In this document: in pieces, positions 16,164-23,814 of the stretch
How positions within the stretch are numbered: position 1 is the stretch's first letter
Layout: every line of letters starts with the position of its first letter
DNA from: a virus
Virus record (IMG/VR): IMGVR_UViG_3300010391_000252
Span: 1-42,784 of that record
Reading direction: 5' to 3' (one strand)
DNA length: 42,784 nucleotides
The notes under the pieces: model-generated
The model's input: only the letters and a program-made list of their open reading frames with translations
What the model was told of the DNA's origin: nothing
Databases searched by the model: none
Position numbers and translations under genes: made by a program

Positions 16164-18717
16164 TCTCAAACTCCTCTCTGGAAGGTAAGAGCTTCCATTC
16201 CTTCATGTCTAGCCAGTTACGGCCTACCTTGATCCCTATCGGCATAGCCATGGACCAGGGACCACCAGCGCCGGGGTAGGTTCGTTCGACACCCATTCCC
16301 TCACTGAGATACCTGGCGATGTCGTAGGCATGCTTAGGGAGGCTTGTGACGTTCAGGGAGTCGTGGCCCTGTTGCACGATGTTGGCACCAGGGAACATCC
16401 CCTTGGTGATGTCCTCGCTGAGAGGTACGAAGCCTAGACGGTTGGTGATGACCCCCACCTCATGCTGGGGTAGCTCCGCATACCCTTCCTTGTAGTCTTC
16501 CTTGGACAGGCGTAACCCCTTGAAGTAGTACCGTCTCCCCCAGCTAGACTCTAGGTACCCTAGTTCTATCATCTGCTGGCGCACCCACGCATGGTAGCGG
16601 CCGAGCCCTGGGGTACTCGCATGCAGCCGTGCTAGCCATTCTGTACATTCATCAGGGTCCAACACCACAGCACCCTCCGTCTCGACAAGGGTGATCTCGG
16701 CCATCCGCGGGCCCTCCATGCCGTAGTTGGCGGCATGACGAACCCGCTTGCCGAGCTGGCGTTGCTCCATGGCCTCGGAGTCACCAGCTTGGTAGGCCGC
16801 AATGAGCTCATCATACTCCCGCTCGAATATCTTGGAGGCATTGAGGATGTGCTGGTCCATCTCGGTCGGCAACATCCGAGCTAACCTCTGGAGTTCGGGG
16901 TCTCCTGTCATGCCATCGACGATGCGGGATTCCCCTTGTGACTGGTCTACCTCTACCAGCACATGACCAGGGTTCGCTATGAACATCTTGCGGAGGTCAG
17001 AGTGGCGGTCTCGGTTCTGGGCGTTGATACCCTCTACCTTGGAGATTGCTGACGATCGCAGGCGCCCCGTCTTGGCGGTAGGAGTATACCGTGATCGCAT
17101 ACGACCATCCTTGCTTACGATGGTTTCTCTGAGCTCTTGAAGAATCTTCGCATGGCCCCGGTAGCCCAAGACCAACTGGCCCATGGGCTTCGCCTTCTTG
17201 TACTTCCGCATGAGGCGACGGATGGCGAGCTCGTCAGCGGTACGGTTGCTAGTCCCCCGGCGATAGAAGGGCTTACACTTGAGGGTGTCATAGAAGTAGG
17301 AGGTGACCCGGGGTCCCGACAACCCCTTCTCCGCCACCAAGTCTATCCCTGCCATGGTCATCATGTCGGATCGATGTTGGGCTACCAGAGCCTTCTCCCG
17401 TAGCTCCATGGCATGGCGAGCTTGGTTATCCACGGCGAACCCCACCTGTGTCAGGTGCAGGCATGCGGTAGAGAGTCTTCGGTAATGGTCTCGGTAGACA
17501 GGCATAAGCCCCTGCGCCCGAAGCTGACCCCAGTATTGCTCGTCGGGGTTACCGATCAATGCACGGGTCCTGCTCACATCCTTCCCGTTGTACGTAAGAA
17601 ACTGGGGCCGGTCCTTGGTTCGCTTGCCAGGCTTGCCATCCTCCTTGGCCTCCGTCTTCCAGAACTTCACACGGAGGTCTCGGGATGCACAGTAGGCAAG
17701 GGTGTGCTGATCCCTAGGGTCCAAACAGTGATGCATTTGATGGGAGTCCCAGCGAGAGTTGTTAACTGTCTTCCCTTTCGCCCACAATACGTAGAGATCA
17801 TACAGTCCAAAATGCCAGCCCTTGGCGATGGGATGGGCTAGCAACCTCCCAACTGTTTTCCACCAGCCCTTGTCGGCGTGTAGGTCGAAGGTCATGGAGA
17901 AGTCAGGGGTAAGGGAGAACCCGATACAGTCAACTACCTTTCCATGCGCCACCGTCTCGATGTCACACGCCAACACCGCTGCACGGGAATCCTTCTGGTA
18001 GGTCTGATGCACTAGCATCTCGAAATGGTGTGCATCCTTCTGTGTCGGGTCGATCATGTGGTGGCAGCGAGGATCGAGCCTCAACTCGGGGAAGTTCTTG
18101 TCCCCGAGGATACGAAGCCAGTCGCTTTGCCACACATCGAAAGCATCTCCAGCTCGCAAGACGAATGCAGGATGGAAGGTCGGTATCACCTTGACCCGTG
18201 TACCAGAATTGGTACGTGCCCAGAAGATACTCCCTCGCCAGTTGTGAATCTTGTCCCGCCAGTCGATGATCTTGCCTTGGGGAGTGGCCTTCAACTTCCA
18301 GGTCCCCTTCTTGGTCACAGGTAAAGGGGTGCGTCGAAGGGTATTGAGAGCTAGGTTGCCCATCGGGATGACCACGGTGGGTGATAGATTCTCTAGCCGC
18401 CTCCAGAAGTCCTCCTGCCACTTGGCCACAGTAGCCGGAGTTAGCCTATGCACCGTGTTCTCGGGAGGTCTGACCTCCCCCACGTTCTCGATCCTCACAT
18501 GCTCCCGACGTAAGCCCATCATGGTGAGGCCGGCGAACTTGGTGGGGCCTGTGTAGTCCCGCCCCTCGAAAAGGAACCGGCCCGAGGTCCCTACGAAGGG
18601 CTCCCCGGCTGCGTCCTCTTCCTTCCCGGGCATCTCTCCCACTAACAGCACCGGGGCGCCGGTCGGGCCCACACCCGATACGCGGCGTCCTGTGATACCA
18701 GAGAAGGGGGTTTTCAT
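16153..18717 (-). CDS. UDG-like domain / 3'-5' exonuclease / family A DNA polymerase
   Basis: The replicative polymerase, 854 residues. N-terminal ~205: uracil-DNA glycosylase family 4-like fold (LLVGEMPGKEEDAAGEPFVG, VGEVRPPENTV, FHPAFVL) without visible Fe-S cysteines. About 245-400: proofreading exonuclease with Exo I CDIET, Exo II GWHFGLYDLYVL and Exo III YNGKDVSRTR. The rest is a PolA palm/fingers: motif A EVDQSQGESRIVDG, O-helix motif B GKRVRHAANYG, motif C QGHDSLNV. Motif C reads HDS instead of the usual HDE. A UDG-like domain in front of a family A polymerase is known from phage SPO1. Start: ATG at 18717 sits in the HNH stop (TGATG), so translation is coupled to that gene. Confidence 0.93.
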   Translation of the reverse strand: MKTPFSGITGRRVSGVGPTGAPVLLVGEMPGKEEDAAGEPFVGTSGRFLFEGRDYTGPTKFAGLTMMGLRREHVRIENVGEVRPPENTVHRLTPATVAKWQEDFWRRLENLSPTVVIPMGNLALNTLRRTPLPVTKKGTWKLKATPQGKIIDWRDKIHNWRGSIFWARTNSGTRVKVIPTFHPAFVLRAGDAFDVWQSDWLRILGDKNFPELRLDPRCHHMIDPTQKDAHHFEMLVHQTYQKDSRAAVLACDIETVAHGKVVDCIGFSLTPDFSMTFDLHADKGWWKTVGRLLAHPIAKGWHFGLYDLYVLWAKGKTVNNSRWDSHQMHHCLDPRDQHTLAYCASRDLRVKFWKTEAKEDGKPGKRTKDRPQFLTYNGKDVSRTRALIGNPDEQYWGQLRAQGLMPVYRDHYRRLSTACLHLTQVGFAVDNQARHAMELREKALVAQHRSDMMTMAGIDLVAEKGLSGPRVTSYFYDTLKCKPFYRRGTSNRTADELAIRRLMRKYKKAKPMGQLVLGYRGHAKILQELRETIVSKDGRMRSRYTPTAKTGRLRSSAISKVEGINAQNRDRHSDLRKMFIANPGHVLVEVDQSQGESRIVDGMTGDPELQRLARMLPTEMDQHILNASKIFEREYDELIAAYQAGDSEAMEQRQLGKRVRHAANYGMEGPRMAEITLVETEGAVVLDPDECTEWLARLHASTPGLGRYHAWVRQQMIELGYLESSWGRRYYFKGLRLSKEDYKEGYAELPQHEVGVITNRLGFVPLSEDITKGMFPGANIVQQGHDSLNVTSLPKHAYDIARYLSEGMGVERTYPGAGGPWSMAMPIGIKVGRNWLDMKEWKLLPSREEFENEC

Positions 18718-19169
18718 CAACGAGACCGCCGCGCTGCCCGTCGATACTCACACAACTTACAACTTCTATTCTTTTTCAGGTTTTCTATGGTGCGTCTGTG
18801 TCCTCGCAAGCAATATAATTGACGAGGCCGCTTCGCCAACGCTCGACGGTTATTCTCTGCCGTACTAGTCGCGTCTAGGTGTTGGGGATTGACACAGCTA
18901 CGATTGCTGCACAGATGGTCCACAACCTCTTGCGGCTTCAGTTCCCGGTTGAAGAACTGAAAGGCCCACCTATGGGCTGAGACCATGCCATTCAACCAAA
19001 ATCTACCATATCCGGCCCGGTTCTTCCCGATCCACGCCCAACATCCACGGGTTACGCGAACATGAGACATGAACCGGGCAAGAACCGGATTCCGGTATTG
19101 CCGACAGTGGGAACATCGGTATTGCACCAACCGACGCCCCGTTATTCCGCTGAAAGGTGTGAGAGCCAT
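18717..19169 (-). CDS. HNH endonuclease whose N-terminus copies that of the polymerase
   Basis: A 150-residue homing-type nuclease: CSHCRQYRNP, a beta-beta segment GCWAWIGKNRAGYGRFWLNG, the HNH core AHRWAFQFFNRELKPQEVVD-HLCSNRSCVNPQHLDATS and a C-terminal zinc motif (CLRGHRRTIENLKKNRSCKLC). Residues 4-13, TPFSGITGRR, are identical to residues 3-12 of the polymerase that follows, but the codons differ at nine of ten positions. Stop overlaps the polymerase start by one base. This suggests that the gene arrived carrying the 5' end of a diverged polymerase gene. Confidence 0.88.
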   Translation of the reverse strand: MALTPFSGITGRRLVQYRCSHCRQYRNPVLARFMSHVRVTRGCWAWIGKNRAGYGRFWLNGMVSAHRWAFQFFNRELKPQEVVDHLCSNRSCVNPQHLDATSTAENNRRALAKRPRQLYCLRGHRRTIENLKKNRSCKLCEYRRAARRSR

Positions 19170-19183
19170 CAGCGGGCAGCTGT

Positions 19184-19336
19184 CTACTTACTCGCCTTCT
19201 TCAACTTCTCCACGATGGCATCCTTGATGAATGACATCTGGGTGACATCCACCTTGACACAGTGGAGCTTGAGAGCTCGACAGACCTCTCGTGGTAGACG
19301 GGTTGCTAGGACTGTGTAGTTGATTTCCGTTGCCAT
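19184..19336 (-). CDS. Ribbon-helix-helix (Arc/CopG-like) protein, 50 aa
   Basis: Reads MATEINYTVLATRLPREVCR then ALKLHCVKVDVTQMSFIKDA and a Lys-rich helix. A single strand (INYTVLATRLP), helix A (REVCRALKLHCVKV), turn and helix B (QMSFIKDAIVEKL) match RHH DNA-binding dimers. Located between the ssDNA-binding-like and HNH genes; probably a local transcription regulator. Confidence 0.7.
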   Translation of the reverse strand: MATEINYTVLATRLPREVCRALKLHCVKVDVTQMSFIKDAIVEKLKKASK

Positions 19337-19339
19337 GGC

Positions 19340-19924
19340 CTATTCCTCGTCCTCGTCATCGGTGCCGGTGCGCTTGGCAGGAGTAGGTGTCTCCTCCTCA
19401 TCCGTCACCGCGGCCTTCTTCTTGAGGGATGTCACCTTCCCCTTGGGCTTTCGTGCTCCCTTCTCCTCGGCCTCCCCGATCTCTGGGGCATCCTCGTCGC
19501 TGGGCCGGTAGGCCTTGCCCGGCCGATTTCGGATGTTGTCCTCATCGTCGAGTTTGGCACTGACAGATGCGATGAACTGGTTACCAGCCGCAGCCTCCAT
19601 CCACTCCTCATCGTCCTCGGACAACGGGGTACCTGAGCGAAGTAGGACACGCTTGAGTTTACCCGGGCCCTTCTCGCTCCCCTCGGTCCAGGTCCCCTTC
19701 TCTTTGGCGAGCGGGTCTGTCTCGGTCCCCACCACGATCCAGTCACGGAGCATGAAGCCCGCGTACTTCTTCGGCTCCACGATCTTGTAGTCCATGACAT
19801 ACATCCGCAGACCTTTCTCCTTGGTCTTCGAACGCTCGATACTGGTGATCTCCAGTAAGGCGCCTGTCAGGGCCTTGATAGACCCCGACTGCTCCTCGGT
19901 CTCCTCGAAAAACGATTTGCCCAC
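19340..19924 (-). CDS. Probable single-stranded DNA-binding protein
   Basis: 194 residues with a beta-rich front (GALLEITSIERSKTKEKG, RMYVMDYKIVEPKKYAGFML, RDWIVVGTETDP) followed by a low-complexity charged tail ending in an acidic stretch (DEEETPTPAKRTGTDDEDEE). An OB-like beta domain with a flexible acidic C-terminus, beside a RecA-like ATPase and a polymerase, is the usual picture of a phage SSB (DUF669/DUF2815-like in position). Identity rests on architecture and synteny. Confidence 0.6.
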   Translation of the reverse strand: MGKSFFEETEEQSGSIKALTGALLEITSIERSKTKEKGLRMYVMDYKIVEPKKYAGFMLRDWIVVGTETDPLAKEKGTWTEGSEKGPGKLKRVLLRSGTPLSEDDEEWMEAAAGNQFIASVSAKLDDEDNIRNRPGKAYRPSDEDAPEIGEAEEKGARKPKGKVTSLKKKAAVTDEEETPTPAKRTGTDDEDEE

Positions 19925-19950
19925 AGGTTGTCTCCTTTCGGTGGGGTTGG

Positions 19951-20799
19951 CTAGGCAGCAACAGTGCCTAGGCGTCGATAGGCTGCATCCTTGCCACGGG
20001 CATCGAATAGCGCCACGTAGAAAGGTAAGGGGCTACACAACTGCTGGAACAACTGAGCCAGGAAGGCGGTCTTCCCCACGTGTGGGTCAGCCATCACGGC
20101 CACATGCATCTCAGCCGGCTTGATCCCCTTAGCCCAGAGAAAGTCCTTGGGGAGCTTCTTCGGAACCATCATGCCCGATGGCACATCGAGACACGATCCA
20201 CACTGATACTTCCCTTCGCTATCGGTCTGGAGCACCCGCACCCACTCGTCACCTTCCTGCCGTGAATAGAGCCGGTACAACTCGGGCCATGCTGACGCAA
20301 ACCGCTTGGTCTCTTCCATCCGCTTTCCCGGCACATAGGGCTGACGTACAGTGTGAATCTTCTCCCCATCCGCCTCTACCTTGTGCCGGTGAATGAGTGT
20401 AGCCACCCCAGTATGACAAGCGAACCCGGGCAGGGCCTTAGTAACGATGTCCCCAGTGATCTTGCTTTCCCCCCCATACCACTGAATCTTCGTCCCACCC
20501 TTGTTCTTGTTATCAGTATCGGGATTGAGAGTATGCTCGTGAAAGAGGAAGGCCGAGTCAGCTAGGCTAGGGATGCTATCGAGGATGAACCCTCCCCACT
20601 TTCCCTTGGCAAGCTCAGCCGTAAACACCGGGATGTAGTCGAGGAGCCGAGAGGCCCCGTCAGTATCCTCCAACACGGCATCGTTGTAGTTCCCCACCCG
20701 ACAGATCAGGGCGCCATCGGGGCCTACCACGTCGTAATACGGGGTACCCCGCTTGTCCTGCTTCGGGGCATTGACTTCCTTGGATGCACTCTCAGCCAC
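19951..20799 (-). CDS. RecA/Sak4-like ATPase, apparently circularly permuted
   Basis: GTG start with a strong aggagggaatt site. The 282-residue product has all parts of a phage Sak4-type RecA-like ATPase but in permuted order. It starts with TPYYDVVGPDGALICRVGNY, reaches Walker B (FILDS, 71-75), continues through QWYGGESKITGD, VATLIHRH and a segment RFASAWPELYRLY, and only then, at residues 231-263, shows the normal N-terminal strand and P-loop: MHVAVMADPHVGKTAFLAQL and LPFYVALFDARGKDAAYRR. Walker A is ADPHVGKT (237-244). In ordinary P-loop ATPases Walker A precedes Walker B. The gene is intact. Likely role: annealing or recombination ATPase in replication. Confidence 0.8.
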   Translation of the reverse strand: MAESASKEVNAPKQDKRGTPYYDVVGPDGALICRVGNYNDAVLEDTDGASRLLDYIPVFTAELAKGKWGGFILDSIPSLADSAFLFHEHTLNPDTDNKNKGGTKIQWYGGESKITGDIVTKALPGFACHTGVATLIHRHKVEADGEKIHTVRQPYVPGKRMEETKRFASAWPELYRLYSRQEGDEWVRVLQTDSEGKYQCGSCLDVPSGMMVPKKLPKDFLWAKGIKPAEMHVAVMADPHVGKTAFLAQLFQQLCSPLPFYVALFDARGKDAAYRRLGTVAA

Positions 20800-20808
20800 A
20801 ATTCCCTC

Positions 20809-20943
20809 CTAGTACAAGGCGCGGAAGGGCAAGGTTGCCAGCCACGCCCCTAGCCATGCTGCTTGCATAACAATCCCAATCGCAAATCCCAGTCCCATGA
20901 TGAGCACCAAGCCCATTGCGATCCCTGTTACGGTGTCACGCAT
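20809..20943 (-). CDS. Small membrane protein, 44 aa
   Basis: MRDTVTGIAMGLVLIMGLGF then AIGIVMQAAWLGAWLATL: one long or two short membrane helices with small residues (Gly/Ala). It lies just ahead of the permuted ATPase gene, whose Shine-Dalgarno follows this stop. Function unknown. Confidence 0.55.
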   Translation of the reverse strand: MRDTVTGIAMGLVLIMGLGFAIGIVMQAAWLGAWLATLPFRALY

Positions 20944-20952
20944 CGCAGTCAG

Positions 20953-20982
20953 TTAATACGACAATCAAGCCAACAACGTCAA
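20953..20982 (-). promoter_or_regulatory. Sigma-70-like promoter on the minus strand
   Basis: On the minus strand TTGACG (20982-20977) is followed, 18 bases on, by TATTAA (20958-20953), ten bases before the start of the 44-residue membrane protein gene. It lies in the only real gap in this part of the operon, directly after the nuclease stop, and would drive the ATPase, SSB and polymerase genes. Confidence 0.5.
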
Positions 20983-20993
20983 TAGCGAAGATG

Positions 20994-21983
20994 CTAGGCA
21001 GTCTGCGCCCGGGCATCGGCTATGGCATCTACATGGCGCTGGGCATGGGCAAGCGGGTCCCACTTCTCCCGCACCATCGACCGTACAGCCCCCTTCGGTC
21101 TCCCCATCTCACACCACTCTCTCAAGCTACAGAACCCACACCCGCCATTGAAGCGTCCTTGCATCGGGATACTTGGGATATCCTCCACCGACTGCACCCG
21201 CTCCTGCAACCTGATGAACTGTGCGGCCAGCTTCCGGGCCGTACCTGCCCACGCATCTAACTCGGCCGGGGCCCGGGTGACAGGGAAGAGGACATGGTTG
21301 GCATGGGTGACACCACACTCTGAGTAGGGCACCCCATGCCGGGCACACTTGCGATCGCTCCCAGGAAGGTTCGGGAGCTCTACCCCATTGATATAGACCC
21401 CCGACAAGGGAATGTCCCGCTCCCTCGCTAGCCATAACTGTCCCGAGAACTGACTACTGTCATCCTGCCGCCGCTTGAAGTAGTCCCCGGTACGAGAGGT
21501 GCTCTTGTGATCAAGAGAGTAACGGCCCCCGGTGCGCGACTTGGCCAATGCATCCAAGAGGGCGACCATGACTACCCGATGACCCCTGATATCCTCCGCC
21601 AGCACAGCCCCGATAGGCACCTCGACCTCCTCGGGCTTCACCACCAGCGGCCACTTGTCAAGAGGATGGGTCTGGAACCAGTGGGTGAGGATACGTCGAA
21701 CGGTCCGCCAGGCTAGCCGATCATCCCCGGGCACGTGCTCCTGAGCCCACCCCTTGTAAGCGAGGTCGAATCGCTCTAGGGCTTTGGGGACAGGCTGCTT
21801 ACACAACCACCACGCCAGGGCCTCGTGGACTGCCGATCCACACCGTAACTCCTTGGCTTCCTCGGAGGTCTTGAGACCGAGGACATGCTCCATGGCAGCC
21901 TTCGTATGACAGGTGGCCACGGCACTAAGGATCGTGTTGTCTACGACGAGGTCACTCTTTTGTAACTTGGGCATGTACGTCAT
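20994..21983 (-). CDS. Cas4/RecB-like PD-(D/E)XK nuclease with probable Fe-S cluster
   Basis: 329 residues. Nuclease motifs: SAVHEAL (His ~53), acidic EEVEVP (~118-123), ALLDALAK (Asp ~144), YSLDHKSTSRT (D158-x-K160) and QFSGQLWLARE (Gln ~178), the order of PDDEXK_1 enzymes. Cys 25 plus a C-terminal trio (CGFCSLREWC) matches the four-cysteine Fe-S arrangement of Cas4/AddB. Such nucleases often accompany Sak4-type ATPases and act as recombination exonucleases. Start ATG 21983 is chosen because it overlaps the upstream lipoprotein stop (ATGA). An earlier in-frame start would lie within the lipoprotein gene. Confidence 0.82.
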   Translation of the reverse strand: MTYMPKLQKSDLVVDNTILSAVATCHTKAAMEHVLGLKTSEEAKELRCGSAVHEALAWWLCKQPVPKALERFDLAYKGWAQEHVPGDDRLAWRTVRRILTHWFQTHPLDKWPLVVKPEEVEVPIGAVLAEDIRGHRVVMVALLDALAKSRTGGRYSLDHKSTSRTGDYFKRRQDDSSQFSGQLWLARERDIPLSGVYINGVELPNLPGSDRKCARHGVPYSECGVTHANHVLFPVTRAPAELDAWAGTARKLAAQFIRLQERVQSVEDIPSIPMQGRFNGGCGFCSLREWCEMGRPKGAVRSMVREKWDPLAHAQRHVDAIADARAQTA

Positions 21984-22168
21984 AGAGCTACCACAGCGGT
22001 AGGGAACTTCCCCCGTAAACACTCCACCATGCAATCGTGACACTTCGGGACCATTCTACCATCCCCACAATCTCCCCGGCAGAAGTCTACGCACAAATTG
22101 GTAGGTTCGTTGGGTTCAGGAGTGCACCCGAGAAGGACGAGTAGGATGAGGGGGGCTAGCTTAAGCAC
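21980..22168 (-). CDS. Small cysteine-rich lipoprotein, 62 aa
   Basis: GTG start overlapping the upstream stop by eight bases. A short signal with lipobox LVLLGC places a lipidated Cys at about residue 15. The mature part has six further cysteines (CVDFCRGDCGDGRMVPKCHD and more), suggesting disulfides outside the cytoplasm. It could act in superinfection exclusion or envelope modification. Position amid recombination genes is odd. No family recognised. Confidence 0.6.
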   Translation of the reverse strand: MLKLAPLILLVLLGCTPEPNEPTNLCVDFCRGDCGDGRMVPKCHDCMVECLRGKFPTAVVAL

Positions 22169-22337
22169 CGGCTGACTCGGTTACCGGGGCAGTCTGCACT
22201 CTAGGTGGTGTACAGGGGATACAGGTACAGGCCCCCCTTTCAGGGTCCCGTGCCCATGCATAGCCCGTTCGTGAATACCCACACAGAATCTTGTACCAGC
22301 CAGTGACCAACGAACGACGCTTAGTTTTAGGTGTCAT
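22161..22337 (-). CDS. Small protein with CxCxxC motif, 58 aa
   Basis: Starts with ATG in the stop of the XRE-like gene (TCATGA) and ends inside the lipoprotein start. Reads MTPKTKRRSLVTGWYKILCG, then ERGACTCIPCTPPRVQ. The tight frame overlaps on both sides make it a likely real gene. Function unknown; the Cys cluster may bind metal. Confidence 0.55.
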   Translation of the reverse strand: MTPKTKRRSLVTGWYKILCGYSRTGYAWARDPERGACTCIPCTPPRVQTAPVTESAGA

Positions 22338-22522
22338 GATGGCAGTGCTTCTACCCGTGCCCTAAACATCCGATGAGGGATAGCGCGCCCTTGCTCCCAC
22401 TTGCAGACAGTCGATACATGCACGTCTAGCTTCGTAGCCATCTCCACCTGAGTCAACTTGAGGGCCTTGCGTATGGCCTTCATGTGCGCGGCAGACTCTC
22501 GTTTCTGTTTGGCGGTTCCCAC
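22334..22522 (-). CDS. XRE-family helix-turn-helix protein, 62 aa
   Basis: A minimal Cro/CI-type DNA-binding domain: AIRKALKLTQVEMATKLDVH then VSTVCKWEQGRAIP, the standard five-helix XRE core with the Q-x-x-x-A ... S-x-x-S/T-W-E signature. GTG start directly after the upstream stop. Probably represses or tunes early transcription. Confidence 0.8.
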   Translation of the reverse strand: MGTAKQKRESAAHMKAIRKALKLTQVEMATKLDVHVSTVCKWEQGRAIPHRMFRARVEALPS

Positions 22523-22744
22523 CTACGACCTCCATGCCTCATGGGCACGGCAACATTCCCCTAGCCCTTCCCTTACCGCATCCAGCTCCCCTATCACCGT
22601 GTCATGGAGAGCCAGAGAGGGGAACCGTAAACCAGCATGGATGAGGTCTTGTAAACGGAACATGGGTGCGGCAATCTCCCCTCGGCCAAAGGTGTAGGCG
22701 AGAAGGGCGAGGGTTCCAGCACGCTCGGCGATGCGGTGGATCAT
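22523..22744 (-). CDS. Hypothetical protein, 73 aa
   Basis: Helical product with an Ala/Leu-rich N-terminus (MIHRIAERAGTLALLAYTFG) and a His/Cys-containing C-terminus. Start overlaps the upstream stop (ATGA). No family recognised. Confidence 0.5.
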   Translation of the reverse strand: MIHRIAERAGTLALLAYTFGRGEIAAPMFRLQDLIHAGLRFPSLALHDTVIGELDAVREGLGECCRAHEAWRS

Positions 22745-22923
22745 CGGTGGGTCTCAGCAAAGAGGGCAGACTCGATCTGCTTGGTGAGATCAAGAAGGCA
22801 GTCATTGCACAGCTCGTGCTCACCCACGTGGCTCATGGCCTCATGCCAACCCTCACGCCATGTGTTCCAATCCTCCACAACCATCGCGGCTTTCTCCCAC
22901 TGCGGTGAACGCTTGTCTGTCAT
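22741..22923 (-). CDS. Hypothetical protein, 60 aa
   Basis: Start ATG 22923 overlaps the upstream stop (ATGA), which decides it over an earlier in-frame TTG. Reads MTDKRSPQWEKAAMVVEDWN, with Trp-rich helix EDWNTWREGWHEAM and a C-x-x-C (HELCNDCLLD). Function unknown. Confidence 0.5.
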   Translation of the reverse strand: MTDKRSPQWEKAAMVVEDWNTWREGWHEAMSHVGEHELCNDCLLDLTKQIESALFAETHR

Positions 22924-23075
22924 CTTGCTGGAGTTCCCATAAGCCACCGTCGTGTAAAGCAATCCTCACACAGCGTAGGAGTCCTCGGAAGATTGAGCCT
23001 GCGTAATACCCGTGGCCTCTTCCGGCAGCATGCCTGGCACTTGTTAAGGTGCTCCCCTTCGATGCGCTTCGCCAT
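22920..23075 (-). CDS. Zinc-ribbon-like microprotein, 51 aa
   Basis: MAKRIEGEHLNKCQACCRKR, then TLCEDCFTRRW. Two C-x-x-C knuckles separated by a basic linker indicate one bound zinc. Starts within the upstream endonuclease stop (TGATG) and ends within the next start (ATGA). Confidence 0.6.
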   Translation of the reverse strand: MAKRIEGEHLNKCQACCRKRPRVLRRLNLPRTPTLCEDCFTRRWLMGTPAR

Positions 23076-23539
23076 CAACTTCCTTTCCCTTCCGGATCCA
23101 CCTGGCCATAGGCGGCGTAGTTCAGCGCTAGCTCCACCCCTTCATCGTGAAAATGGGTGTACCCCCAGTACGTCAGCACCTCAGACCATGTTAGCTCATC
23201 AAACACACTCACCGCATTGTTACAGCGGGCACACAGCAAAGAACGGTTCCTCTTCGTGCGATGGTCATGGTCGACATACAGCCCATATGGCACCACTTGG
23301 CGGCACAGCGCACAAGACCCCCGCTGAGCTGCTAAGCGTATAGCATATTCGTCAGGCTCCATGCCGTAACGACGGCGACGGCGGCTCGCCACAGGCCCTC
23401 CCCGAAATGTTAGCTTACCTGCACACTCTCGACTGCAACACTTTGTCCAGTGACGTGACTTCCCGTTATCCTTATTACGGGAAACAAAGGATACACCACA
23501 TGTAATGCAGAAGGCTTCTTTAGAGTGTTCTATTTGCAT
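23075..23539 (-). CDS. Endonuclease VII-like HNH nuclease
   Basis: 154 residues. An N-terminal zinc knuckle pair (CITCGVSFVSRN, CCSRECAGKLTF) precedes the core: SCALCRQVVPYGLYVDHDHR followed by SLLCARCNNAVSVF. The C-x-x-C ... DHDH ... LLC-x-x-CN layout is that of recombination endonuclease VII (T4 gp49 type), which resolves branched DNA before packaging; some members are homing enzymes. Overlaps its upstream neighbour by ten bases. Confidence 0.8.
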   Translation of the reverse strand: MQIEHSKEAFCITCGVSFVSRNKDNGKSRHWTKCCSRECAGKLTFRGGPVASRRRRRYGMEPDEYAIRLAAQRGSCALCRQVVPYGLYVDHDHRTKRNRSLLCARCNNAVSVFDELTWSEVLTYWGYTHFHDEGVELALNYAAYGQVDPEGKGS

Positions 23540-23814
23540 GGGTCTACAGAGCCATAGGTTTCTCTATACGCAATGGCCAATGCACGCCACGCTGCACCTA
23601 TCAGAGGGTGAGCACCGCTATCAGGGTCGTGTTTCTCCCCACTCTCCCACGCCTCTATGTGACGATACAGGGCCGCAGTATGGCCATCATCCTGCCACCA
23701 TGGGGGCTTATCATCCCGAGCTCGCTTCGCCCCGCCGTCCTTGGTTACGGCCTGGAGCATGGCGGCAAACGCGGTCATCAACGCGTCCTGTTCCGAGGGA
23801 TCGTAGGAAGTCAT
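23530..23814 (-). CDS. dATP/dGTP diphosphohydrolase-like protein (DUF5664 type), short
   Basis: 94 residues with the family pattern: GGAKRARDDKPPWWQDDGHT, AALYRHIEAWESGEKHDPDS, GAHPLIGAAWRALAIAYRET. The R-H-x-x-A-W-x-x-G-E-x-x-D-x-x-S-G ... H-x-x-x-A-A/x-W pattern is a MazG-like metal-binding helical bundle. It lacks an N-terminal extension seen in longer members. It may clean or shape the dNTP pool. Confidence 0.6.
   Translation of the reverse strand: MTSYDPSEQDALMTAFAAMLQAVTKDGGAKRARDDKPPWWQDDGHTAALYRHIEAWESGEKHDPDSGAHPLIGAAWRALAIAYRETYGSVDPCK

Noticed and set aside
22334-22522. Lysogeny switch based on the XRE protein
   Set aside because: There is no integrase, excisionase or second divergent repressor in the window; a single small HTH protein is common in lytic phages.
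23530-23814. Claim that the phage has 2-aminoadenine (Z) DNA
   Set aside because: No PurZ-like gene or other confirming enzyme is in the window and the diphosphohydrolase-like protein is short; family membership alone is not enough.
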